Assembly: GCF_000019785.1 (NCBI RefSeq)
Contig: NC_010524.1
Location: 868,001 to 932,000, forward strand
Length of the DNA: 64,000 nt
From: Leptothrix cholodnii SP-6
GTDB lineage: Bacteria; Pseudomonadota; Gammaproteobacteria; Burkholderiales; Burkholderiaceae_C
Direction of reading: 5' to 3'
Shown one piece after another: positions 54,076-63,500 of this stretch. The translations under genes were made by a program, and so were the position numbers. The notes beneath the pieces are model-generated. The model saw only the letters and a list, made by a program, of their open reading frames with translations. It ran no database searches and had not been told where the DNA came from. How positions within the stretch are numbered: the first letter of the stretch is position 1; every line of letters begins with the position of its first letter.

Positions 54076-55005
54076 ATGACCGTCCTCGTCATTGCCGAAC
54101 ACGACAACACGACCTTGAAACCCGCGACTCTCAACGTCGTCAGTGCGGGCACGAAGCTGGGCGATGTGCACATCCTCGTCGCCGGCCACGATGCGGCTGC
54201 CGTGGCTCGGCAGGCGAGCCAGGTGGCTGGCGTCACGAAGGTGATCCACGCCGACGGCGCGAGCCTCGCGCAGGGCCTGGCGGAGACGTTGGCGCCGCAG
54301 GTCGTGGGCCTGGCCGGTGGCTACAGCCACCTGCTGTTCCCCTCGACCGCAGGCGGCAAGAACACCGCGCCGCGCGTGGCTGGGCTGCTCGATGTTGCGC
54401 AGATCAGCGACATCACGGCCGTCGTGAACGCCGACACCTTCGAGCGCCCGATCTACGCCGGCAATGCGATCGCGACGGTGCAAAGTACCGACGCAGTCAA
54501 GGTGATCACGGTGCGTGGTACGGCCTTCGATGCCGCCGCCGCGACCGGAGGCAGCGCCGCGATCGAGTCGGTCGCGCCGGTTGTCGACGCCGGTGGCAGT
54601 CGCTATCAAGGCAGTGAGATCGCCAGGAGCGACCGGCCCGAGCTGACTGCGGCCAAGGTCATCGTCTCGGGTGGCCGGGCGCTGGGCAGCAGCGACAAGT
54701 TCAATGAAGTGCTGACGCCGCTGGCCGACAAGCTCGGTGCCGCGCTGGGGGCGAGCCGCGCCGCCGTCGATGCGGGCTATGCCCCCAACGACTGGCAGGT
54801 CGGCCAGACCGGCAAGATCGTCGCGCCGCAACTCTACATCGCAGCCGGCATCAGCGGCGCGATCCAGCACCTGGCCGGCATGAAGGACGCCAAGGTGATC
54901 GTCGCGATCAACAAGGATCCGGAGGCACCGATCTTCAGCGTGGCCGACTATGGGCTGGAGGCGGATCTGTTCGCGGCCGTGCCCGAGCTGACGGGGGCGA
55001 TCTGA
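54076..55005 (+). CDS. etfA: Electron transfer flavoprotein, alpha subunit
   Basis: 309 residues. The N-terminal domain ([20 protein letters not shown]) is followed by the FAD-binding C-terminal domain: [55 protein letters not shown], and [24 protein letters not shown]. It holds the FAD that receives electrons from acyl-CoA dehydrogenase. It starts 2 bases after etfB. Confidence 0.96.
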   Translation: MTVLVIAEHDNTTLKPATLNVVSAGTKLGDVHILVAGHDAAAVARQASQVAGVTKVIHADGASLAQGLAETLAPQVVGLAGGYSHLLFPSTAGGKNTAPRVAGLLDVAQISDITAVVNADTFERPIYAGNAIATVQSTDAVKVITVRGTAFDAAAATGGSAAIESVAPVVDAGGSRYQGSEIARSDRPELTAAKVIVSGGRALGSSDKFNEVLTPLADKLGAALGASRAAVDAGYAPNDWQVGQTGKIVAPQLYIAAGISGAIQHLAGMKDAKVIVAINKDPEAPIFSVADYGLEADLFAAVPELTGAI

Positions 55006-55076
55006 TCGCGCTTGCGTGATGTGCAGTCTGTGAACTGAACGGATCGGCGCTGCCGTTCGACGAGTCGAGGTGGACC

Positions 55077-55967
55077 ATGCCAGGCATTCTGACGATCGAG
55101 GAACTGCGCCAGGAGCTGGCGCAACGTGCGTCCGTCAGCGTGCTCGAGACGCTGGATGTCGAGACCGGCGCACGGACCGTCCTGAAAGAATTCGACGTGG
55201 TGATCGAGGCACCGAACTGGACCCGTGACGGCCGCCGCCTGATCTTCAACAGCCTGGGCGGCATGTTTGCCTACGAGTTGTCGAGCGGCGAGGTGACGCG
55301 CATCGACACCGGCTTTGCCGTGGACTGCAACAACGACCACGTGCTGTCGCCCGATGGCGCCCGACTGGCCATCAGCCACTTCGCCCACGAGGACGTCTCG
55401 TCGCGCATCTACATCGTGCCCTTGGGCGGCGGCGTCCCGGTGCGTGTGACCGACCTGGGCCCCAACTACCTGCACGGCTGGTCACCCGATGGTCAGCGCC
55501 TGGCTTATTGCGCCGAGCGTGACGGCCAGTACGACGTCTACACCATCCCGGTCCACGGTGGACCCGAGACGCGGCTCACGGATACCCCGGGCCTGGACGA
55601 CGGTCCGGAATATTCGCCCGACGGCCGGCACATCTGGTTCAACTCCACCCGCAGCGGTCTGATGCAGGTCTGGCGCATGGACATCCATGGCCGGAACCAG
55701 ACGCATGTCATCAAGGACGACGCCAACTGCTGGTTCCCGCATGTCTCGCCCGACGGCCAGCGGGTCGTCTACGTGGCCTACGACAAGGACAACGTGGCGC
55801 CCGGTGACCATCCGCCCGATAAGCCGGTGGAGATCCGCCTCGTGTCGGCCGAAGGCGGCAAGCCCCGGACGATCGCGCAGCTGTTCGGCGGACAGGGCAC
55901 CCTGAACGTCAATTCATGGGCGCCTGACAATCGCCATATCGCGTTCGTGTCGTATCGACCGGCGTGA
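55077..55967 (+). CDS. TolB/PD40-type beta-propeller protein
   Basis: 296 residues of repeated WD40-like PD40 blades: [73 protein letters not shown], and [12 protein letters not shown]. No signal peptide is seen, so it is probably cytoplasmic, unlike TolB. Its function is not recognisable; cytosolic relatives may be lactonase-like. GAGGTGG precedes the ATG. It is the last plus-strand gene before the conjugation block, and no terminator with a T-tract was seen after it. Confidence 0.85.
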   Translation: MPGILTIEELRQELAQRASVSVLETLDVETGARTVLKEFDVVIEAPNWTRDGRRLIFNSLGGMFAYELSSGEVTRIDTGFAVDCNNDHVLSPDGARLAISHFAHEDVSSRIYIVPLGGGVPVRVTDLGPNYLHGWSPDGQRLAYCAERDGQYDVYTIPVHGGPETRLTDTPGLDDGPEYSPDGRHIWFNSTRSGLMQVWRMDIHGRNQTHVIKDDANCWFPHVSPDGQRVVYVAYDKDNVAPGDHPPDKPVEIRLVSAEGGKPRTIAQLFGGQGTLNVNSWAPDNRHIAFVSYRPA

Positions 55968-56058
55968 AGGATGTGCTCGGCCTATGGAAGAAATCTGACT
56001 ATTCGACGCCTGCGCCCTTCGATTTGCATTCCGAGACGACCTCGTGGCAGATCGGAAC

Positions 56059-57174
56059 CTATCGAACGGGGTGCGCGCGTTCTCGGGGCCGTTGTGCCTC
56101 TGGCGTCGCCACCGACACGGGCCTCTGCACGGATGCTGAGCGGTCGTAGATCTTGACGACCGGTGCTTTGCCGCTTCGCAGGCGTTGTGCCAGATTCTCT
56201 GACACTGCCGTCATGACGGCCTCACGCTTCTTGTCCGGGACTCCCTTCGCGATCAGCATCGCGTCAATGGCCGCCAGCACAGCCTTCCGTCCTCCACCGC
56301 CGCGACCCGAAGGTTTTTCGTTCACGGCTGAGTCGACCCCTGGCGCCGCTTCGATGCGATTCACCTGTCGAGCTTCCCGCTCCCGGCGCAGCACCTCGAG
56401 GTCGGCCGGATTCGGCTCATAGCCCATGGCCTTGATACCCCGCACTGACGCTTCGAGCCACACCATGCGCTTGAAGTCCTCATGACCCGAGACTCGCAAG
56501 GCAGACCATTTGCGAGTCTGGGCGACGTCCACCATCGACCGCGCCACCGACGGGCTGTTGGTCTCCGTGGCCAGGCGGAAGGTCGATTCGGTGAAGGCCA
56601 CCCGTGACGAGTCGCCGCGGAACCGGTACTCGGTCCGGCCGATCGAGACATCGCCGAGGTTCACGGGTGCCCGCTTGATGATGTAGCGCTCCTGCAGGGC
56701 GGTTTCCAGCTGCGCGAGTCTTGTTGCGCGCTCGGCTTCGGCGATTGACCGGGCGTTGACCTTGGTATCGTCCCGACTTGGTTTCACCGTTGTCGCCTGC
56801 TCTGTGCGAGATGGCTCGGACACCGTGGCTGTTTCGCGAGCTGCTGCACCGTCTTGCTCGGACGCCTTGGTCTGCGACATGACGGGTCGACGTTGCCACT
56901 CGCCGCCGTTCTGCTCCACGAACGACCGCTGCCCGTTCGCATCGATGGCAACGAATCGTTGAGCGCCCAGCTGCTCGGCCTTGCTGACCATCTCGTCCAG
57001 CGTGCGGGCGTTGTAGGTCACTTCCGCGAAGGGATCCCTCAGCTCGAAGCGCTCGCTTGTTTCGATCCTTGGCGATGGGGTCTTGACCTTGTCCGCCGCC
57101 GCTCGCTGGGTCGGCTCCACGGTGCCGCCAGAGACGGGTGTGCTTCGATCAAGGGGCACAGATGTGTCGTCCAT
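56059..57174 (-). CDS. LPD7-domain conjugation-associated protein
   Basis: 371 residues. The N-terminal 130 are polar and low in structure. The middle (FRGDSSRVAFTESTFRLATE, then VSGHEDFKRMVWLEASVRGI and KAMGYEPNPADLEVLRRER) is the LPD7 large-polyvalent-protein domain, which is usually attached to conjugative relaxases or mobile-element proteins. No relaxase motif is present here. It ends the virB/virD4 run and marks the border to the catabolic genes. Confidence 0.75.
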   Translation of the reverse strand: MDDTSVPLDRSTPVSGGTVEPTQRAAADKVKTPSPRIETSERFELRDPFAEVTYNARTLDEMVSKAEQLGAQRFVAIDANGQRSFVEQNGGEWQRRPVMSQTKASEQDGAAARETATVSEPSRTEQATTVKPSRDDTKVNARSIAEAERATRLAQLETALQERYIIKRAPVNLGDVSIGRTEYRFRGDSSRVAFTESTFRLATETNSPSVARSMVDVAQTRKWSALRVSGHEDFKRMVWLEASVRGIKAMGYEPNPADLEVLRREREARQVNRIEAAPGVDSAVNEKPSGRGGGGRKAVLAAIDAMLIAKGVPDKKREAVMTAVSENLAQRLRSGKAPVVKIYDRSASVQRPVSVATPEAQRPRERAHPVR

Positions 57175-57213
57175 GCAGGTCTCCGTGAGAGTCAGGAAGA
57201 TGCCGAGACAGGG

Positions 57214-57906
57214 TCAAGGCTGACCGGTGGTCAATGCAGGAGCCACAGTCGGCAGTGCCGCATACACCTCGATCTCGACCCGCCGGTTGCGTGCCTGCCC
57301 GTCGGGCGTGCCGTTGTCAGCCGCATGGTCCCCGGTGGGCTGCCAGGTGGTGCGGATCCGGTTCGGGTCCAGCCCGGCGGCCACCAGATGGGACTTCACG
57401 GCTTGCGCCCGTTCGCGCGCGATGCGCCCCTCGGCGGCCACGTCCTGGGTGCCGTCGGTGCGACCGCGCAGCACCACCAGCGGCGCGGTGCGGGCCTGGT
57501 CCAGCACCGCGCGCAAGAACGTCGGCGCCAGATTCACGCGGCTGCTGCCGTAGTCGAACTGCACCGTGTAAATGCTGTTCGCCAAAGGCTGCATGACCTC
57601 GCGGATGGAGGTTGGAGACGCGATCGCGACAGATGCGGGACTGGACGGCTTGATCAGCTCGATGGCCTGCTGCAACGCCACCATCCGGTCGGCGGTGGCC
57701 ATCGCGAAGTCCGCGCGGCGCGCGGATTCGGCGGCATCGATGCGGGTGTTGGCCAGCTCGGATCGGCAGCTCTGCAGGTCGACCACCCAGGCCGAGTTGG
57801 CCGGGCGCCGGGTCGTTTCATTGACGGCCGGCGGCTTGGGCGGCGCATCGCACGCGCCGAGCAGCAGCGCTGCGGCCAGGGACAGGGCGAGGGTCGGGAC
57901 ACGCAT
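57214..57906 (-). CDS. OmpA-like lipoprotein in the conjugation operon
   Basis: 230 residues. The lipoprotein signal has the lipobox LLLGAC. A coiled part (LQSCRSELANTRIDAAESAR) precedes the C-terminal OmpA/MotB domain (VQFDYGSSRVNLAPTF, LRGRTDGTQDVAAEGRIARERAQAV), which binds peptidoglycan. The ATG at 57906 has AGGAGGT. In a VirB-type system it could fix the pore to the cell wall or replace VirB7. Confidence 0.82.
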   Translation of the reverse strand: MRVPTLALSLAAALLLGACDAPPKPPAVNETTRRPANSAWVVDLQSCRSELANTRIDAAESARRADFAMATADRMVALQQAIELIKPSSPASVAIASPTSIREVMQPLANSIYTVQFDYGSSRVNLAPTFLRAVLDQARTAPLVVLRGRTDGTQDVAAEGRIARERAQAVKSHLVAAGLDPNRIRTTWQPTGDHAADNGTPDGQARNRRVEIEVYAALPTVAPALTTGQP

Positions 57907-57924
57907 GGTCACCTCCTGGGTGGT

Positions 57925-59958
57925 TCAGGCATCGGGTGTAGGGGCCGCTTCTCGGGCGACGTCGTTCGAGATCAGGACGCCTTCCTCGTCGGCCGCGGCT
58001 TCGACGGTGCCGCCGCTGGGCTGAGCTTCTTTTTCCGAGAAGAAGTCCAGGCAGGCGTCGGCCATCTGCTGTGCCGACAGCTCCGTGAAGTGGTCCGGCA
58101 ACTGGTTGATGTCGTGGGCCAACCGCTCGATGGACACCGTCTCGTCCGGCGCCAGGTCCCCCTCGACCAAGCGCCAGCGTTGCTGCACACGCGCCAGGTG
58201 CAGGTCCATGTCCAGCGCCGGCACCTCGGGCGGCGGCAGCAGCCGGCTGGTGAACGCCGGGTCGCGGTGGTAGCGGATCTTCTCGCCCAGGACGGGCTTG
58301 CAGTTCTCGGCGATCACTACCAGGCGCTCGCTGCCGAGTTCCTTGAACTCCTGAGGCAGCAACAGCGCACGGCGCTGCTCGCTCTCGTTGACGCTGACCG
58401 ATCGACTGCCATTCGGCCCCAACGACCGGCTGTGCCCACGCGAGGTGCCCCGCTCGGTGAAGTGCCCCAGCATCGCGCTGTACTCGTCGGCGTCACGCTG
58501 CTCGCGTGGCGCGAACAGGATCTGCAGCCCGTGATTGGTCGCGAAGGTGCGGGCCTCCTTGTCGCCGTAGACCGCGTCCAGCTGCGACATCGCCTGCACC
58601 ACCGTCAGCAGCCTCAGGTTGTAGCCCGCGAGGAAGGCCGCCGACATCGTGATCACTCCGACCCGGCCCATGGTCGTGAACTCGTCGTTGACCAGCAGGC
58701 ACTGCACCGTCAGGCTGGGGTCGTGCTCGGGTAGCTGCTGGGTGTTGAGGCTGACCAGCTGCGAGAAGAACAGGTTGAGCAGCGGGCGCGCGCTCGTCAG
58801 CCGGTTCGGCGGGATGTGCACGTAGATCGACAGGCGCTGGCGCCGCACGTCCTCGAACCGGAAGTCGTCGGCGCTGGTCGTCGCATCGACCACCGCGTCC
58901 GCGAAGATCGTCAGCGGTGCGTTGAAGGTCGCGACGATGCTGGACAGCGTGTTCTCCGAGTTCGACAGCAGGCGCTGCAGCGCGTCGATGCACTCGTCGG
59001 ACAGGGCGGGGCCCAGTTCCTTGCTGTCGATCCGCCGGCCCCGGATCTGGTCGGCCAGGTGGTCGCGTAGTGCACGGCCCTTGCCCGAGGACTGCCGCAG
59101 CAGCTCTCCGATCGTGCGAGGCAAGGCAGGGGTCTCCAGCAACAGCAGGCCCAGCCCGAGGAAGAGGTTGCGCGCCTGGTCGTTGAAGAAGGCTTCCGAC
59201 GAGGTGCCGCTGCCGTCGTTGGGATAGAACACCTGGCCGATCGCGAGCAGGTCGCCGACCCGGTGCATCGGGCTCGTGCGCACCGCCGTCAGCGGATTCC
59301 AGCGGTGGCTGCGGGCCTGGTCGTCGAAGGGCGCGAAGGCATAGACCCGCTGGCCGCTCTTCGCCCGGAAGCCCGCCGTGACCGCGTGGTTCTCGCCCTT
59401 GATGTCCAGCACCACCACCGAGTCGGGCCAGTTCAGCAGGTTGGGGATCACCACCCCGACGCCCTTGCCGCTGCGGGTCGGGGCCGACAGCATCACCGAG
59501 AGCTGGCCGCTCAGGCTGATGAACTGCCCCCGGTGCCGGCCGATCAGGATGCCGGGCCGGCCATCGGTCGAACCCCCCAGCAGGCCGGCACGCGTGATCT
59601 CGGCCGTGGTCGCGAAGCGGGCATCGCCGTGCAGCCGACGGCGTGGTTGCGCCGCCACCAGCAGCGCACCGGGCAGCACCAACAGCAGGCCGATGCCCGA
59701 GGCCGTCATCGAGGCCAACAAGCGCTTGCGCTGCGCCGGGTCCGGGCTGTAGACCGCCCAGTAGGTCCACAGGCTGGTCAACTCGACCCGGCGTGGATCG
59801 ACCTTGTTCAGCAGCAGGAACAGGGCGGCCGAGAGGTAGATCGCCGCGACCGACAGCACCACGAATGCGGCCAGTCCGAACCCGATCCCTGCCGCTCGGC
59901 GCGGGGTCAGCCAGGCAGGCCAATGACCAGCAGGAATCCAGGCGTGGACGTTGCTCAT
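57925..59958 (-). CDS. virD4: Type IV coupling protein VirD4/TraG
   Basis: 677 residues. Two N-terminal transmembrane helices (GFGLAAFVVLSVAAIYLSAALFLL and GIGLLLVLPGALLVA) precede the ATPase. Walker A is in SAPTRSGKGVGVVIPNLLNW and Walker B is in CLLVNDEFTTMGRVG. HGDARFATTAEITRAGLLGG is a family hallmark. It links the relaxase-DNA complex to the secretion channel. Its start overlaps the virB11 stop by four bases; the longer frame into virB11 is rejected. Confidence 0.94.
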   Translation of the reverse strand: MSNVHAWIPAGHWPAWLTPRRAAGIGFGLAAFVVLSVAAIYLSAALFLLLNKVDPRRVELTSLWTYWAVYSPDPAQRKRLLASMTASGIGLLLVLPGALLVAAQPRRRLHGDARFATTAEITRAGLLGGSTDGRPGILIGRHRGQFISLSGQLSVMLSAPTRSGKGVGVVIPNLLNWPDSVVVLDIKGENHAVTAGFRAKSGQRVYAFAPFDDQARSHRWNPLTAVRTSPMHRVGDLLAIGQVFYPNDGSGTSSEAFFNDQARNLFLGLGLLLLETPALPRTIGELLRQSSGKGRALRDHLADQIRGRRIDSKELGPALSDECIDALQRLLSNSENTLSSIVATFNAPLTIFADAVVDATTSADDFRFEDVRRQRLSIYVHIPPNRLTSARPLLNLFFSQLVSLNTQQLPEHDPSLTVQCLLVNDEFTTMGRVGVITMSAAFLAGYNLRLLTVVQAMSQLDAVYGDKEARTFATNHGLQILFAPREQRDADEYSAMLGHFTERGTSRGHSRSLGPNGSRSVSVNESEQRRALLLPQEFKELGSERLVVIAENCKPVLGEKIRYHRDPAFTSRLLPPPEVPALDMDLHLARVQQRWRLVEGDLAPDETVSIERLAHDINQLPDHFTELSAQQMADACLDFFSEKEAQPSGGTVEAAADEEGVLISNDVAREAAPTPDA

Positions 59959-61061
59959 GACGGGCTGCCTGCACGGTGCGCCTGTGCCGACCGCTGTGCG
60001 CGTGGCGTGTACGCGATCTCCGAGATGAAGCGCCCGTGCTCGTCGCGATCGAACTGCACGATCACGTCGACCACCATCGCCAGCAGCGACTTGATCTCGT
60101 CCATGCGCAGCCCGCCGCCGGCGCCGCACTCGCGGATCATCAGCGACATCTGCTCCAGCGCCAGGGCGCAGCTGCCCGCGTGCAGGCTGGTGATGCTGCC
60201 CGGGTGGCCCGAGGCGGCCAGCCGCACGAAATGGAAACACTCGTCGCCGCGCACCTCGGCCAGGAAGATCCGATCCGGCTTCATGCGCAGGCAGGCTTCG
60301 AGCAGCGACTTGGCCGTCACGCGTGCCGTGCCCTGCGCGTCCTTGCTGTAGAACAGGTGCACGACGTTGGGGTGGTGCGGCAGCGTCAGCTCGGCGGTGT
60401 CCTGGATCGTGATCAGGCGCTCGTGCCGGGGCACCTCCTCGACCAGGCCTTTCATGAAGGTGGTCTTGCCCGAGCCGGTCCGACCGCTGACGACGATGGT
60501 CTGGTGCTGGCGCACCGCCAGGCGCAGGAAGTCGGCGTAGCGGCCGGCGTCCTTCAGGGCCACCAGATTGCGTTCGAAGGGCTCGAACGCCGGCCCATCG
60601 CGGTCTTGCAGCCGCGTCGCATCGGCGGTGCGCTCGAACAGGCCCTCGTGCTCGAAGTCGTCCAGCCGCTTGACCAACTGCGAGGGTTTGCGCACCGTGA
60701 TCGACACGGTGCCGCGGGGCACGGCCGGCGGGATCACGAACTGGATGCGCTCGCCGCTGGGCAGCGTGGCCGACAGCAGCGGGCGTTCCTGGTTGATCTG
60801 CTGGTCGCAGAAGGTGGCCACCGCGGTGGCCAGCGACAGGCAGCGCTCCTGGGTCATCTCGGGTGCGGCGACCGCCTGCCAGCCGCTCACCGACTCGATC
60901 TGCAGTTCGCCGGGCTGGTTCAGGCAGACCTCCAGCACGCCGGGTCGGTCGAGGTGCTCGCGCAGCGGCCGCAGGAACTCCACCACCGAGGTGGCGTCGC
61001 CGGACCAGGCCTGCGCGTCCGACCCATCGACCAAGAGGTCCGTGTTCATCGGGGTTCTCAT
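59955..61061 (-). CDS. virB11: VirB11/TrbB-type secretion ATPase
   Basis: About 368 residues. The N-terminal domain reads GVLEVCLNQPGELQIESV. The RecA-like core has Walker A in VVSGRTGSGKTTFMKGL, Asp box IQDTAELTL, Walker B in PDRIFLAEVRGDE and the His box GHPGSITSLHAGS. It forms the hexameric ATPase at the base of the channel. The ATG at 61061 has AGGAG with 9-base spacing; an ATG at 61082 overlapping the virB10 stop is the alternative. Confidence 0.94.
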   Translation of the reverse strand: MRTPMNTDLLVDGSDAQAWSGDATSVVEFLRPLREHLDRPGVLEVCLNQPGELQIESVSGWQAVAAPEMTQERCLSLATAVATFCDQQINQERPLLSATLPSGERIQFVIPPAVPRGTVSITVRKPSQLVKRLDDFEHEGLFERTADATRLQDRDGPAFEPFERNLVALKDAGRYADFLRLAVRQHQTIVVSGRTGSGKTTFMKGLVEEVPRHERLITIQDTAELTLPHHPNVVHLFYSKDAQGTARVTAKSLLEACLRMKPDRIFLAEVRGDECFHFVRLAASGHPGSITSLHAGSCALALEQMSLMIRECGAGGGLRMDEIKSLLAMVVDVIVQFDRDEHGRFISEIAYTPRAQRSAQAHRAGSPS

Positions 61062-61081
61062 GACCAGGTGCTCCTGATGCA

Positions 61082-62560
61082 TCAGCGCGCGGCGTCGCCC
61101 GAGACCGGTCGCAGCTCGTAGACCGACGAGAAGTCGACGTCGCGCCCGACGTAGATGCCGACTACGCCGCCCTGGTTCTGGTAGATCAGCGGTGGGATGT
61201 TGATCGTGCTCTCCAGCACCTTCTCGGCCAGCTTGCTGGTCTGCGCGGTGGTCGAGGGCAGTACGACGGTATTGCCGCCATTGCCGCCGTTGCCCGCACC
61301 GTCGCCGGACTGCTGCTGGATCACCAGCTTGACCGAGTCGTCGATCAGCGACAGCAGCATCGCCGCACCGAGGCGTTCGCTCCAGCGGTTGTCGACGTGG
61401 CCGTCGATGCCGGACTCGCCCAGCGGGCCGGTGCCGGGCGACTCGATGTCCACCGTCACGCCCAGCGGCGTGCGGATGCGGGTCCACAGCACGGGGATGC
61501 GCACCGTGCCCGGCTTGACCGACGCGATGCGGTACTCGCCGTCCAGGTGCGAGCCGCGTTCGATCAGCAGCACCCGGCCGTTGTCGCTGTAGACGTTGCG
61601 CTGGACCTGGCAACCGACCAGACCCGAGTTCGCGCTGATGACCCGGGTCTTGAGGGCACAGGTGAAGGCCGTGCCCTTGGGCAGCGTTAGGCTGCGGTCG
61701 CCCAGCATCGTGGCGCTGACGCGGGGTGTGGCCGAGCCCTGTAACTGGCCGCCGAACAAGCCACCGGACGCCGGGCTGCTGCTGGTCGATCCCGGCGCGT
61801 TGATCGGGGCCGGTCGGTTCGGCGGCATCGTGGCGGCGGGCTCCTCGTTGCGCGACGTGGCCGCGATGGCTGTCCGGCTCAGCGTGTCCATCAGGCCCTG
61901 AAGCTGCGACTGGTAGGCCTGCAGGTTGCGCTGTGTGGCCGCGAGCGGGTCGGCCTTGCCGTCGGGTTCTGAGGGAGTTGTCGTCGCCGGCGCTGCGGTC
62001 GCCACGGCGCCGGGACGACTGGAGGCCAGCAGCACAGGCGCGTCTTCCGGCGGCGGCAGTTTCGTGGCGGGCGAGCTGCCGGATGCCGGAGTCGTGCGCC
62101 GCACGCCGATGGGCTCGGCTCGATCGTCAGCGGTGGTCGTGATGGCGGGGATGCGCGGACCGGAGGCCAATGGGGCGGCTGAACTCGTGGCACTCGCCGC
62201 GCCGGGCCCTGGTGGCAGACCGGTCAGGTCGAGCTGGCGTGGCGCGCTCACCGTCGCAGCGGGGCGGTCGCGATTGGGCTTGGCCTCTTTGCGCTCCTCC
62301 AGCTTGCCGGTCGAGAACGAGCGTTGCAACGCCATCGCCGACACCACCGCGATCGATAGCACCAGCATCGCGAGCGCGATCTGGCCCTTGCGTGAACGCT
62401 GGGCCCGCGCCTGCGCGGCGACGTCGGGGATGCCGGCTTCGCCGGGCAGGGGTTCGATCTGGTTCGGATGTCCTGGGCCTGGAGCCGGTGCCATGCTTGC
62501 TTCGACGCGGGTGCGTTCTGCAGGGGCTTCGTCGTCCGATGTCTTCGTGGGCTCAGTCAT
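61082..62560 (-). CDS. virB10: VirB10/TrbI-type channel protein
   Basis: 492 residues. A cytoplasmic Pro-rich start is followed by one transmembrane helix (GQIALAMLVLSIAVVSAMAL) and a long Pro/Ala-rich periplasmic region. The outer-membrane barrel domain ends it, with LIERGSHLDGEYRI, VLWTRIRTPLGVTVDIESPG, and GHVDNRWSERLGAAMLLSL. It spans both membranes. GGAGGAAC precedes the ATG. Its start overlaps the virB9 stop by 8 bases. Confidence 0.94.
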   Translation of the reverse strand: MTEPTKTSDDEAPAERTRVEASMAPAPGPGHPNQIEPLPGEAGIPDVAAQARAQRSRKGQIALAMLVLSIAVVSAMALQRSFSTGKLEERKEAKPNRDRPAATVSAPRQLDLTGLPPGPGAASATSSAAPLASGPRIPAITTTADDRAEPIGVRRTTPASGSSPATKLPPPEDAPVLLASSRPGAVATAAPATTTPSEPDGKADPLAATQRNLQAYQSQLQGLMDTLSRTAIAATSRNEEPAATMPPNRPAPINAPGSTSSSPASGGLFGGQLQGSATPRVSATMLGDRSLTLPKGTAFTCALKTRVISANSGLVGCQVQRNVYSDNGRVLLIERGSHLDGEYRIASVKPGTVRIPVLWTRIRTPLGVTVDIESPGTGPLGESGIDGHVDNRWSERLGAAMLLSLIDDSVKLVIQQQSGDGAGNGGNGGNTVVLPSTTAQTSKLAEKVLESTINIPPLIYQNQGGVVGIYVGRDVDFSSVYELRPVSGDAAR

Positions 62561-63500
62561 GTCCAGTTCCTCCACGTTTGCGGTTCGAGCGGTTCGGGGT
62601 GCCTTCAGCCTTCAACGCACGAGACACGCCGGGCACCGTGGTGCCGCTGCCGGATGACGGGCTGTCGAGGTCGAAGCCCTCGTTCCAGAGCCCGACCACG
62701 GCCGAGCCCGCGCGCAGCACGAAGCGCCGAGCGACCCGGTCGATGACCATCAGGTCGCCTTCCATGCGGGTGTTGACCAGCGCTTCGCTGCCATCGCCCA
62801 GCACCTGGAAGGCGGCCGGCACCTCGCGCTGACCGGGGAACTTCAGGTAGGTGAAGCGCCCGTCGTCGAACACCAGCGTCGGCACGATGTCCTGCGCGTG
62901 CTCGCCCTCGGCCAGCGTGTAGTCGGTGTTGCGCACCTGCGGCTGGGCCTGCAGGCGGGCGAGCACGAGCTCCTCGGGCGCCGGCAGCGGTGGCAGGTCC
63001 GGCAAGGCCGGCAGCGCGGGGATCTCCGCCACCGAGGGCCTGGGCGGCGGTGCCGCCTTCACCGACAACCGGTAGACCGGCGCTCTCGCATCACCCGGCC
63101 CCAGCACGACGAACTCGAATGCATGCGTGCGCCGGGTCGTCAGCACGGCCAGGTTGTTGGGCGCCGAGGCGCTGCTGCGGGCCTTCACGAAGAAGCTGCG
63201 CCCGCCGGCTTGGGCGACCACGCACCAGGCCGATTCCGGCCGGGTGCAGTCACCGCCCAGGCCGGCAGCGACCTCGGTGATGGCCTCGTCGGCATCGAGC
63301 TGCACATGGGTCACGACCCCGCGCCGCACCGGCACGGTGACGACGGCCTGCGGGTCGTAGATAACCTCGCGCAGGCGCGGATCACTGGGTGCGGGTTCGG
63401 TGGCCTGCGCATCCGATGCCGACGCGGACAGGGCCGCCAGCAGGGCGAAGGCCCACGCCACACCGACCCACCATGACCCGGGATGAAGTCGCTGTCTCAT
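62553..63500 (-). CDS. virB9: VirB9/TrbG-type channel protein
   Basis: 315 residues. A signal peptide (VAWAFALLAALSASASDAQA) precedes the N-terminal domain with DPRLREVIYDPQAVVTVPVR and a Pro-rich linker (PALPALPDLPPLPAPEE). The C-terminal VirB10-binding domain has LVFDDGRFTYLKFPG and VALVNTR-like NTRMEGDLMVIDRVARRFVLR. It forms the outer-membrane core with VirB10. Its start overlaps the virB8 stop by four bases. Confidence 0.93.
   Translation of the reverse strand: MRQRLHPGSWWVGVAWAFALLAALSASASDAQATEPAPSDPRLREVIYDPQAVVTVPVRRGVVTHVQLDADEAITEVAAGLGGDCTRPESAWCVVAQAGGRSFFVKARSSASAPNNLAVLTTRRTHAFEFVVLGPGDARAPVYRLSVKAAPPPRPSVAEIPALPALPDLPPLPAPEELVLARLQAQPQVRNTDYTLAEGEHAQDIVPTLVFDDGRFTYLKFPGQREVPAAFQVLGDGSEALVNTRMEGDLMVIDRVARRFVLRAGSAVVGLWNEGFDLDSPSSGSGTTVPGVSRALKAEGTPNRSNRKRGGTGHD

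Noticed and set aside
53134..55005. 623-residue plus-strand frame fusing upstream sequence to EtfA
   Set aside because: The first part is the shifted frame of the aldehyde dehydrogenase and etfB genes; EtfA starts at the ATG at 54076, two bases after etfB.
57925..60240. Longer VirD4 frame
   Set aside because: The extra 94 residues overlap virB11 in another frame; the ATGA overlap at 59955-59958 marks the start.
59955..61613. Longer VirB11 frame
   Set aside because: The added N-terminus overlaps the conserved end of virB10 in another frame; the start with AGGAG at 61061 is preferred.
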